DNA of 10,268 nt from an uncultured Clostridia bacterium (GTDB lineage Bacteria > Bacillota > Clostridia > TANB77 > CAG-508), in assembly GCA_944393275.1 (NCBI GenBank), contig CALXZQ010000043.1, positions 1-10,268 on the forward strand. The letters are read 5' to 3'. Below are positions 1 to 7,133 of the stretch, one piece after another. Both the position numbers and the translations under genes were made by a program. Every line of letters begins with the position of its first letter. The first letter of the stretch is position 1. The notes beneath the pieces are model-generated. The model was not told where the DNA came from and did not search any database. It was given only the letters and a program-made list of their open reading frames with translations.

Positions 1-17
1 ATAATCCCTAAAAATAC

Positions 18-46
18 TTGAAAAATAGCTATAAATATAATAAAAT
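18..46 (+). promoter_or_regulatory. tentative sigma-A-like promoter ahead of miaB
   Basis: TTGAAA at 18-23 and TAAAAT at 41-46 are separated by 17 nt, an acceptable sigma-A layout that would start transcription just before the miaB ribosome site at 59-63. A better -10 match, TATAAT at 36-41, has a spacer of only 12 nt. In DNA this AT-rich such matches arise easily by chance. miaB may instead be co-transcribed with a gene left of the window. The remainder of positions 1-71 shows nothing else recognisable. Confidence 0.22.
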
Positions 47-58
47 GTATAAGAATTT

Positions 59-63
59 GGAGG
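59..63 (+). promoter_or_regulatory. ribosome binding site deciding the miaB start
   Basis: GGAGG lies 8 nt before the GTG at 72-74. The reading frame is open further upstream, with a TTG at 18 and an ATG at 45, but neither has a Shine-Dalgarno-like sequence before it. This site would lie inside the coding sequence if those upstream starts were used. GTG 72 is therefore the preferred start. Confidence 0.75.
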
Positions 64-71
64 AATATATA

Positions 72-1490
72 GTGAAACAAGAAATAGAAAAACAATTACA
101 ATATATAGAAAAAGTAAAAGAAATAAATAAGGGAAATAAATTAAAATATAATATTCTAACAATGGGTTGTCAACTTAACGAAAACGATTCAGAAAAACTT
201 TGTGGAATGTTAGATAAAATGGGATATGAAGCTATAGACAATTTAAATGAAGCAGATCTAGCATTATTTAATACTTGTTGTGTAAGAGAAAATGCAGAAG
301 ATAAATTATTTGGAAAGTTAGGGGAATTAAAAAGAATTAAGAATACAAGAAATATAGTTATAGCTATAGGTGGATGTATGATGCAAGAAGAACATATAAC
401 AGAGAAAATCAAACAAAGTTATCCATATGTAGATATAATATTTGGAACACATACATTGCAAAATTTTCCAAAAGACTTATATGAAACATTAACAAAAAGA
501 GAAAAAATAAAAGATATAATAGATATAGATGGAGAAGTATATGAAGGATTACCAATTAAAAGAGATAGTCAAATAAAAGCATCAGTTACAATTATGAATG
601 GATGTAATAATTTTTGTAGTTATTGTATAGTACCATATGTACGTGGAAGAGAAAGAAGCAGAAATCCAAAAGACATAATTGCAGAAGTTAAAGGCTTAGC
701 AAAAGAAGGATATAAAGAAATTACTCTTTTAGGGCAAAATGTAAATTCATATTTAAGAAGTGAGAAAACAGGAGTAAGAAAAGTGAATATTGAAGAATAT
801 GGAGAGGTAGATTCATTTGCTAAGTTATTAAGAGAAATTAATAAAATAAATGGAATAGAGAGAATTAGATTTGTATCTCCACACCCAAAGGATTTTACAG
901 AGGATGTAATAGAAGCAATAAGAGATTGCAATAAAGTATGTAAATTAATACATCTACCATTACAATCAGGAAGTACACAAGTATTAAAAGCAATGAACAG
1001 AAAATATACAAAAGATCAATATTTAGAATTAGTAGACAAAATGAAAAAACAAATACCTAATCTTACATTATCAACAGATATTATAGTTGGATTTCCAGGT
1101 GAGACAGAAGAAGATTTTGAAGACACGTTAGATGTTGTAAAAAGAGTTGGATTTGAACAAGTATATATGTTTATATATTCAAGAAGAGTAGGAACACCGG
1201 GAGATAAAATGGAAAACCAGATACCAGAAGATATTAAACATAAAAGATTTGATAGATTAAAGGCATTAGTAGAGAGTCAAATTCAACAAAACAATGAAAA
1301 ATATGTAGGAACAGTGCAAGAAGTTCTAGTAGAAGGATTAAGTAAAAATAATAAAAACATGCTGACAGGAAGAACAGATAGCAATAAAGTAGTTATATTT
1401 GAAGGAAGTAAAGACTTAATTAATAAAATGATAAAAATAAAAATAGATTCAGAATGTATGTGGTATTTGAAAGGAATAATAGAAAATTAA
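72..1490 (+). CDS. miaB: tRNA-2-methylthio-N6-dimethylallyladenosine synthase (MiaB)
   Basis: Radical SAM methylthiotransferase that converts i6A37 to ms2i6A37 in tRNAs reading UNN codons, acting in the cytoplasm after MiaA. From the GTG start it is 472 aa, the normal family length. The N-terminal UPF0004 domain carries the three auxiliary-cluster cysteines, C33 (MGCQLNENDSE), C69 (NTCCVRENA) and C102 (IGGCMMQEE). The radical SAM motif CNNFCSYC gives C178, C182 and C185. The C-terminal part (roughly 400-472) fits the TRAM RNA-binding domain. The GCQxNxxDSE and FGTHTL signatures favour MiaB over its paralogues MtaB and RimO. An open-frame extension to a TTG at 18 would add 18 residues but lacks a ribosome site. 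mutS follows after 16 nt, a common clostridial and bacillar pairing. Only the exact start is uncertain. Confidence 0.95.
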   Translation: MKQEIEKQLQYIEKVKEINKGNKLKYNILTMGCQLNENDSEKLCGMLDKMGYEAIDNLNEADLALFNTCCVRENAEDKLFGKLGELKRIKNTRNIVIAIGGCMMQEEHITEKIKQSYPYVDIIFGTHTLQNFPKDLYETLTKREKIKDIIDIDGEVYEGLPIKRDSQIKASVTIMNGCNNFCSYCIVPYVRGRERSRNPKDIIAEVKGLAKEGYKEITLLGQNVNSYLRSEKTGVRKVNIEEYGEVDSFAKLLREINKINGIERIRFVSPHPKDFTEDVIEAIRDCNKVCKLIHLPLQSGSTQVLKAMNRKYTKDQYLELVDKMKKQIPNLTLSTDIIVGFPGETEEDFEDTLDVVKRVGFEQVYMFIYSRRVGTPGDKMENQIPEDIKHKRFDRLKALVESQIQQNNEKYVGTVQEVLVEGLSKNNKNMLTGRTDSNKVVIFEGSKDLINKMIKIKIDSECMWYLKGIIEN

Positions 1491-1506
1491 TTAAAGGAGC
1501 AAAAAA

Positions 1507-4119
1507 ATGGCAGAATCATATTCACCTATGATGCAAAAATATCTAGAGACTAAAGAACAATATAAAGATTGTATACTATTTTATAGATTAGGGGATTTCT
1601 ATGAAATGTTTTTTGATGATGCTCTTATAGCATCAAGAGAGCTTGAAATAACTCTAACAGGAAAAGATTGTGGACAAGAACAAAGAGCTCCAATGTGTGG
1701 AGTACCTTTCCATGCTGCAGAAATGTATGTTTCAAAGCTTATTGCAAAAGGATATAAAGTAGCGATATGCGAACAATTAGAAGATCCAAAAGAAGCTAAG
1801 GGCATAGTAAAACGTGGAGTTATAAGAGTTGTAACACCAGGTACATTAATAGAATCAAATATGCTAGAAGAAAGAAAAAATAACTATATAATGAGTATAT
1901 ATAAAAATGGAATGTATTTTGGAATAAGTGTATGCGATGTTTCAACTGGAGATTTTTATTGTACAGAAATAAAAGATGAAAATAATTTTGCTATGTGTTT
2001 AGATGAAATTGCAAGATTTATGCCAGCAGAATTAGTTATAAATTCTATGATGTCAGAATCTGAAAAAGAGATAGCACAAATCAAAGAAAGATTTAATTTG
2101 TATATAACAAAATATAATGATAAATTTTTTTCCTTAGATGAAAACGAATTAATAGAAAAATTTACAATTGTAGATACAAATAACAAGCATATAAATATTA
2201 AATCAGGAAGCCTATATATAGCTAGTAGTAATGCTTTAGTTGCATACTTACAAGAGACCCAAATGACTAACCTACAACATATAAACAAGATTATTGTATA
2301 TAGTACTTCTAAATATATGGCATTAGATATAAATGCAAGAAGAAACTTAGAAATAACAGAAAAAATAAGAGATAAAAGCAAAAAAGGGACTCTTTTGTGG
2401 GTTTTAGATAAAACATGTACATCAATGGGAGGAAGACATTTAAGAAGATGGTTAAATGATCCATTAATAGATTCAAATGAAATAAACAAAAGACTAGGTG
2501 CTGTAAAAGAATTAAAAGAAAGTTTAATATTAAAAGGTGAAGTAATAGATAACTTAAAAAAAGTATATGATATAGAAAGACTATCAGGAAAAATAGCTTA
2601 TGGAAACGCAAATGCTAGAGATATGATTTCATTAAAGAATTCTTTAATGAAATTACCAGAAATTAAGAGAATACTATCAGATACAAAATCAGACCTATTA
2701 AAAGAACTATATGAAAAATTAGATGATCTTAAAGATATATATGAATTAATAGATAAGTCAATAGTGGAAGATCCACCAATGTCAATAAAAGAAGGCGGAA
2801 TAATAAAATTAGGCTATAATGAAGAAATTGATAAACTAAAAAAAGCAACAACTGAGGGGAAAAACTGGATTCTACAAGTTGAAGCGGATGAAAGAGAAAA
2901 AACAGGAATAAAATCACTAAAAGTAGGATTCAACAAGGTATTTGGATACTATATTGAAGTAACCAAATCATATTTAAATCAAGTACCAGATAGATTTATA
3001 AGAAAACAGACTTTAACAAACTGTGAAAGATACATAACAGAAGAATTAAAAAATTTGGAAGAACAAATACTAGGTGCAGAAGAAAAAGTAGTAAATTTAG
3101 AATATAATGAATTCACAAAAGTAAGAGAAGAAATAGCAAAAAATGTAAAAAGATTACAACAATCTGCCAATGTAATTGCAACTCTAGATGTTTTAACTTC
3201 ATTTGCAACAGTGGCAGAAGATATGAATTACTGTATGCCAATTGTGAATAATGAAGATATTATAGACATAAAAGGAGGAAGACACCCTGTTATAGAAAAA
3301 ATGCTACCATCAGGAAGTTTTGTACAAAATGATACATTTTTAGACAATGATAAAAATAGATTGGGAATAATTACAGGACCTAATATGGCAGGTAAATCAA
3401 CATATATGAGACAAGTTGCATTAATTACATTAATGGCACAATGTGGAAGTTTTGTTCCAGCACAGAGTGCTACTATAGGAGTAGTGGATAAGATATTTAC
3501 TAGAGTGGGTGCATCTGATGATTTAAGTATGGGGCAAAGTACATTTATGGTAGAAATGATGGAGGTTGCAACAATATTAAAAGAAGCAACTCAAAAAAGT
3601 TTAATTATATTAGATGAAATAGGAAGAGGAACTTCAACATATGATGGACTCTCAATAGCCTGGGCAGTTGCTGAATATATTGCAAACAAAGAAAATTGCG
3701 GAGCAAAAACATTATTTGCAACTCATTATCATGAACTAACAGAATTGGAAGATAGAATAGAAGGAATAAAAAATTATTCTATAGCAGTAAAAGAAAAAGG
3801 TGAAGATATAATTTTCTTAAGAAAAATAGTACCACAGGGTACAGATGAAAGTTATGGAATTCACGTAGCTAAATTAGCTGGGGTTCCAAGAAATGTCCTA
3901 ACAAGAGCAAATGAAATACTAAGAGGGCTAGAGAGAAAAAGTATTTTAGGCTCTAAGAAACAAGAAAAAGAAAATAAACAAGTTCAAGCAGGACAATTAG
4001 ATTTGTATAATTATAAATTAGCAGAAATAGCGCATGAACTAGATAAGGTCGATTTAAATGAATTAACTCCAATCGATGCCTTAAATACCTTGGTTAGAAT
4101 GAAAGAAAAAATGAAATAA
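1507..4119 (+). CDS. mutS: DNA mismatch repair protein MutS
   Basis: Mismatch-recognition ATPase that finds mispairs and small loops after replication and recruits MutL. The 870-aa length is typical (about 850-870). The mismatch-reading Phe-X-Glu motif is F31-Y32-E33 in GDFYEMF. The connector, lever and clamp regions fill the middle. The ATPase domain has Walker A GPNMAGKST (624-632), Walker B LIILDEIGRGTS (699-710) and the ATHYHEL motif (around 738-744). The C-terminus carries a helix-turn-helix-like stretch, then QLDLY, which looks like a beta-clamp-binding motif, and an LTPIDALNTL segment typical of the MutS tetramerisation tail. All key residues are present, so it should be active. AAAGGAG lies 7 nt before the ATG. 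It sits between miaB (16 nt gap) and a DUF2207-type membrane gene. mutL, often the next gene in Firmicutes, is not in this window. Confidence 0.98.
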   Translation: MAESYSPMMQKYLETKEQYKDCILFYRLGDFYEMFFDDALIASRELEITLTGKDCGQEQRAPMCGVPFHAAEMYVSKLIAKGYKVAICEQLEDPKEAKGIVKRGVIRVVTPGTLIESNMLEERKNNYIMSIYKNGMYFGISVCDVSTGDFYCTEIKDENNFAMCLDEIARFMPAELVINSMMSESEKEIAQIKERFNLYITKYNDKFFSLDENELIEKFTIVDTNNKHINIKSGSLYIASSNALVAYLQETQMTNLQHINKIIVYSTSKYMALDINARRNLEITEKIRDKSKKGTLLWVLDKTCTSMGGRHLRRWLNDPLIDSNEINKRLGAVKELKESLILKGEVIDNLKKVYDIERLSGKIAYGNANARDMISLKNSLMKLPEIKRILSDTKSDLLKELYEKLDDLKDIYELIDKSIVEDPPMSIKEGGIIKLGYNEEIDKLKKATTEGKNWILQVEADEREKTGIKSLKVGFNKVFGYYIEVTKSYLNQVPDRFIRKQTLTNCERYITEELKNLEEQILGAEEKVVNLEYNEFTKVREEIAKNVKRLQQSANVIATLDVLTSFATVAEDMNYCMPIVNNEDIIDIKGGRHPVIEKMLPSGSFVQNDTFLDNDKNRLGIITGPNMAGKSTYMRQVALITLMAQCGSFVPAQSATIGVVDKIFTRVGASDDLSMGQSTFMVEMMEVATILKEATQKSLIILDEIGRGTSTYDGLSIAWAVAEYIANKENCGAKTLFATHYHELTELEDRIEGIKNYSIAVKEKGEDIIFLRKIVPQGTDESYGIHVAKLAGVPRNVLTRANEILRGLERKSILGSKKQEKENKQVQAGQLDLYNYKLAEIAHELDKVDLNELTPIDALNTLVRMKEKMK

Positions 4120-4127
4120 TAGTTTTG

Positions 4128-4133
4128 AGGAGG
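4128..4133 (+). promoter_or_regulatory. ribosome binding site deciding the DUF2207-type gene start
   Basis: AGGAGG ends 6 nt before the ATG at 4140. The open frame reaches back to a TTG at 4125, but that codon overlaps the Shine-Dalgarno region itself. The ATG at 4140 also places a clean lysine-rich signal peptide at the N-terminus. Confidence 0.8.
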
Positions 4134-4139
4134 ATACAA

Positions 4140-5369
4140 ATGAAAAAAAAGGTAAAGTTAGCTATATTTTTTTCTGTAGTATTTATTGCATTATTTAACA
4201 TTAAAAGTTTTGCAACAATTGAGATTGAAAATTATGAAATAAATTGTGAAGTAACTAATTCTGGTAATATGAATGTACAAGAAAATATAACATATAAAAC
4301 TGATGAGTATATGAATGGAATAACTAGAAATATAAATGTAAGAAATGATATAAACATTAACAATTCTGCAGATAAATTAGTACTAAATTCAGTTAAAGTA
4401 AATGGAGAAGAACAAGAAAGAGTTGCATTTGCTACAAATGGAAGAAGTGGAATATACGAATATAGAATAAAGGAAGATAATTATGATATAAAAGTATTTT
4501 CACCTATAAGAGACGATAGCATAACAGTAACTTATGAATATACATTAGAAAATGTAATTACAAAATATAATGATACAGCAGAATTATTCTGGAACTTCAT
4601 AAGTGATATTTGGAATATAAATATTAAAAATTTAGGAATAAATATTACTTTACCACTAAATTCTGTTAATAAAGATATTTATACTTTTGGATATGGTTCA
4701 GATAATGCAGAAATTGAAAAAAATAGGAATGAAATAAAAATAAAATTAAAAGATTTAGAACCTCATCAACCAATAGATATAAGAATATTATTTAACCAAG
4801 ATAGTATGAGTGCAACAAATAAAATTATAGAGAAAGATTATTTAAAAAATTATATAAAGAAAGAACAGGGCTTTATAAAAAATAGAGAAGATATTAAGCT
4901 ATTAGGTACATTCACAGTTAAACAAATAATGATAACATTTATAATTATAATAATAGCAATATGGATAGTGGTATATCTTATATTAAAAAAAGGTACTAGT
5001 AAAAAGAAGAAAAATATTAAGTGGCCAGTAATATTATCTAGTATATTAACTGGATTTGTGGTTGCAAGCGCTACAATTATGGCAATAATATTAAATAATT
5101 TTAGCATATCAATTAATTCTAATCTATTGCTATTTTTCTTAATAACAACTACAATAATATTTAGTATATGGTTTAAAACTATGAACAGTACTAATAAATT
5201 TATGTTATTTTTTGTAATAATTCTATTCTTAGTATTTCAGTATCTAAATATTATGATATTTATAGGTAATGAATTAATACTAATGTATATACCATATCTA
5301 TTATCTTTTGCATTTATACAATATACATTAAAACAAATAAAACAAAATAAGGAGGTGGAAAATGTATAG
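4140..5369 (+). CDS. membrane protein with DUF2207-type extracytoplasmic domain
   Basis: Predicted membrane protein of 409 aa with unknown function. Residues 1-25 form a signal peptide (MKKK, hydrophobic core, ending SFA) with likely cleavage before T26. Residues 26 to about 260 resemble the DUF2207 N-terminal domain: an opening beta-rich stretch, NVQENITYKT, a GITRNI motif and a later stretch with a paired-Trp pattern (AELFWNFISDIWNINI) ending in ITLP. Five hydrophobic segments follow at about 261-285, 295-319, 329-346, 354-376 and 379-398. The KKKK loop after the first and the KQIKQNK tail suggest the ectodomain is outside and the C-terminus inside. Typical DUF2207 proteins, as I recall them, are longer, around 550-650 aa, with a glycine-rich cytoplasmic tail; this one has none. 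It starts 20 nt after mutS and its stop overlaps the next gene by 8 nt. No enzymatic motif is visible. The family call rests on recalled patterns, not a profile search. Confidence 0.8.
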   Translation: MKKKVKLAIFFSVVFIALFNIKSFATIEIENYEINCEVTNSGNMNVQENITYKTDEYMNGITRNINVRNDININNSADKLVLNSVKVNGEEQERVAFATNGRSGIYEYRIKEDNYDIKVFSPIRDDSITVTYEYTLENVITKYNDTAELFWNFISDIWNINIKNLGINITLPLNSVNKDIYTFGYGSDNAEIEKNRNEIKIKLKDLEPHQPIDIRILFNQDSMSATNKIIEKDYLKNYIKKEQGFIKNREDIKLLGTFTVKQIMITFIIIIIAIWIVVYLILKKGTSKKKKNIKWPVILSSILTGFVVASATIMAIILNNFSISINSNLLLFFLITTTIIFSIWFKTMNSTNKFMLFFVIILFLVFQYLNIMIFIGNELILMYIPYLLSFAFIQYTLKQIKQNKEVENV

Positions 5370-6228
5370 AGTAATAATTATAGGCGCAGGACCAGCAGGA
5401 ATAACAGCAGGGATATATTTAAAAAGAGCAAATATAGATACCTTAATTCTTGAAAATGGAGAGTCAAGTCTAGAAAAAACTGATTTAATTGAAAACTATT
5501 ATGGTTTTGAGAATGGAATTAGTGGAAAAGCTTTATATGATGCAGGAATTAACCAAGCTAAAAATTTAGGTATTGTAGTAAATAGAGAAGAAGTGCTGAA
5601 AATAGAAAAAGAACATAAATTTAAAGTTTATACAAATAAAAATACCTATGAAACGGAATATATTGTATTAGCAACAGGAGCAAAGAAGAATAAACCAAAT
5701 ATAGAAGGAATAGAAGAATTTGAAGGAAAAGGAATAAGTTATTGTGCTATATGTGATAGTTTCTTTTATAGGGGAAAAAATGTTGCAATAATAGGAAGCG
5801 GAAATTATGCATTCTCAGAACTAGAAGATCTAATTAATATTGTTAATAAAGTAACTATTTTGACCAATGGAAAAGACATTAGAGAAAATAGAAGTGCATA
5901 CAATAATATAGAAATAAATACAAAACCAATAAAAAAAGTCATAGGAAATCAGAAAGTAGAAAAAATAGTTTTTACAGACGATACAAAAATTGACATAGAT
6001 GGAATATTTATTGCAGAAGGTGTTGCAGGAAGTGCAGAGTTTGCAAAAAAATTAGGAATTTTAACAGATAAAAATAGAATAATTGTAGATAATAATATGA
6101 AAACAAATGTAGAAAAACTATATTCCTGCGGTGACTGTGTTGGTGGGATATTACAAATAGCGAAAGCAGTAGATCAAGGGATGATAGCTGCTTTCGATAT
6201 AATAAAAAATATAAGAAAAGGAGAATAA
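5362..6228 (+). CDS. thioredoxin reductase-like flavoprotein, possibly ferredoxin-dependent
   Basis: FAD-dependent pyridine-nucleotide-disulfide oxidoreductase family protein of 288 aa that should reduce thioredoxin, whose gene follows 3 nt later. The FAD-binding GAGPAG is at 8-13, the redox-active pair is C128/C131 in YCAICDS (classical TrxB: CATCDG), and the C-terminal FAD motif is in SCGDCVGG (D258). The second nucleotide fold keeps a GxGxxA (GSGNYA, 145-150), but the HRRxxxR segment that grips the NADPH phosphate in classical TrxB is replaced by VTILTNGKDIRENR. That feature and a length shorter than E. coli TrxB (about 320 aa) fit the ferredoxin-dependent flavin thioredoxin reductases described from Clostridium, though an NADH-linked or other TrxB-like enzyme is possible. 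C256 and C259 form an additional CxxC around the FAD-binding GD. AAGGAGGTG precedes the ATG by a few bases, and the start overlaps the upstream stop by 8 nt, suggesting translational coupling. Confidence 0.9.
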   Translation: MYRVIIIGAGPAGITAGIYLKRANIDTLILENGESSLEKTDLIENYYGFENGISGKALYDAGINQAKNLGIVVNREEVLKIEKEHKFKVYTNKNTYETEYIVLATGAKKNKPNIEGIEEFEGKGISYCAICDSFFYRGKNVAIIGSGNYAFSELEDLINIVNKVTILTNGKDIRENRSAYNNIEINTKPIKKVIGNQKVEKIVFTDDTKIDIDGIFIAEGVAGSAEFAKKLGILTDKNRIIVDNNMKTNVEKLYSCGDCVGGILQIAKAVDQGMIAAFDIIKNIRKGE

Positions 6229-6231
6229 GAA

Positions 6232-6534
6232 ATGAGTGTAAAGAAAATTAATGAAGAAAATTTTGAAAGTGAAATTTTAAATGCTGGAAAAACAGCAATA
6301 GTGGATTTTTATGCAGATTGGTGTGGACCTTGTAAAATGATGTCACCAATAATAGACGAGATAGCTCAAGATGAAAATATAGTAGTTGGTAAAATAAATG
6401 TAGATGAAAATCAAGAATTAGCTATAAAATATGATGTTATGAGTATTCCTACAATAATAATATTTAAAAATGGAAACCAAGTAAAAAGATTTGTAGGTGT
6501 TCAAAATAAAAATGATATATTAAATTCTTTATAA
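6232..6534 (+). CDS. trxA: thioredoxin
   Basis: Small cytoplasmic dithiol-disulfide oxidoreductase of 100 aa that reduces protein disulfides, for example in ribonucleotide reductase and peroxiredoxins, and is recycled by a thioredoxin reductase. It has the canonical active site WCGPCK with C31 and C34, preceded by VDFYAD, and the conserved cis-proline P73 in MSIPT. The C-terminal FVGVQNKNDI stretch fits the last strand and helix of the fold. It is at the short end of the usual 100-110 aa and looks complete. AAAAGGAG lies inside the end of the reductase gene, 8 nt before the ATG, so the two are almost certainly co-translated and form a functional pair. There is no signal peptide, so the protein should be cytoplasmic. 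Confidence 0.96.
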   Translation: MSVKKINEENFESEILNAGKTAIVDFYADWCGPCKMMSPIIDEIAQDENIVVGKINVDENQELAIKYDVMSIPTIIIFKNGNQVKRFVGVQNKNDILNSL

Positions 6535-6548
6535 AATTAGGAGAAAAA

Positions 6549-7133
6549 ATGGAAACAATAATACTAGCTACAAATAATAAAGGAAAAGTAAAAGAGCTTA
6601 AAGATATACTAAATGGATATGAAATATTATCATTGAAAGAATCTGGAATAGAGATAGAAGTAATTGAAGATAAAGATACATTTGAAGGAAATGCAATAAA
6701 AAAAGCAAGTGAAATATCAAAACTTACAGGTAAAATATGTATTGCAGATGATAGTGGCTTATGTATAGATGCTTTAAATGGATTTCCTGGAGTGAAAACA
6801 GCAAGATTTCTTGGAGAAGATGCGACTCAAGATCAAAGGAACAATTATATAATAGAAAAAATGAAAGGAATCAAAAAAGAAAATAGAACAGCACAATCTG
6901 TTACATGTATTGCATTGGTACAACCTGATGGAAAACAAAAAACCTTTACAGGAATTCTAAAAGGATATATATCTGAAGCAAGAAGAGGACAAAATGGATT
7001 TGGATATGATGATATCTTTGAAACAGAAGAAGGAATAACATTAGCAGAAATGGATCAAGAAGAGAAAAATAAAATAAGCAATAGAAGGAAAGCATTAGAT
7101 AAGTTATTAAACGAATTAGGAGGAAGCTTGTAA
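6549..7133 (+). CDS. rdgB: XTP/dITP pyrophosphatase, RdgB/HAM1 family
   Basis: House-cleaning nucleotide pyrophosphatase of 194 aa that hydrolyses XTP, ITP and dITP to monophosphates, keeping deaminated purines out of DNA and RNA. Family motifs are in order: the N-terminal substrate loop TNNKGK (8-13), EGNAIKKA, the catalytic/metal motif ADDSGLCID with D67 and D68, FPGVKTARFLGE, and the base-recognition motif GFGYDDIF (150-157). Length is normal (about 190-200 aa). TTAGGAG stands 5 nt before the ATG, and the gene begins 14 nt after trxA. The stop codon is immediately followed by the dxr start. Its presence with mutS puts two mutation-avoidance functions in one transcription unit. In many Firmicutes this gene is instead beside rph and a YfcE-type phosphodiesterase, neither of which is here. 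Confidence 0.96.
   Translation: METIILATNNKGKVKELKDILNGYEILSLKESGIEIEVIEDKDTFEGNAIKKASEISKLTGKICIADDSGLCIDALNGFPGVKTARFLGEDATQDQRNNYIIEKMKGIKKENRTAQSVTCIALVQPDGKQKTFTGILKGYISEARRGQNGFGYDDIFETEEGITLAEMDQEEKNKISNRRKALDKLLNELGGSL

Noticed and set aside
36..41. TATAAT as a strong -10 element before miaB
   Set aside because: The only -35-like TTGAAA is 12 nt away, too close for a standard promoter. Such hexamers are common by chance in this composition.
1956..2489. 177-codon open frame on the minus strand inside mutS
   Set aside because: It lies antisense to intact mutS coding sequence, shows no recognisable motif and is rich in Ser/Leu/Ile/Phe, as expected from the reverse of AT-rich, Lys/Glu-rich genes. 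No convincing ribosome site supports it.
2309..2917. Hydrophobic minus-strand frames within mutS that resemble small membrane proteins
   Set aside because: Runs of Leu and Phe come from reading Lys/Glu/Asn codons backwards. The plus-strand MutS protein is complete across the region.
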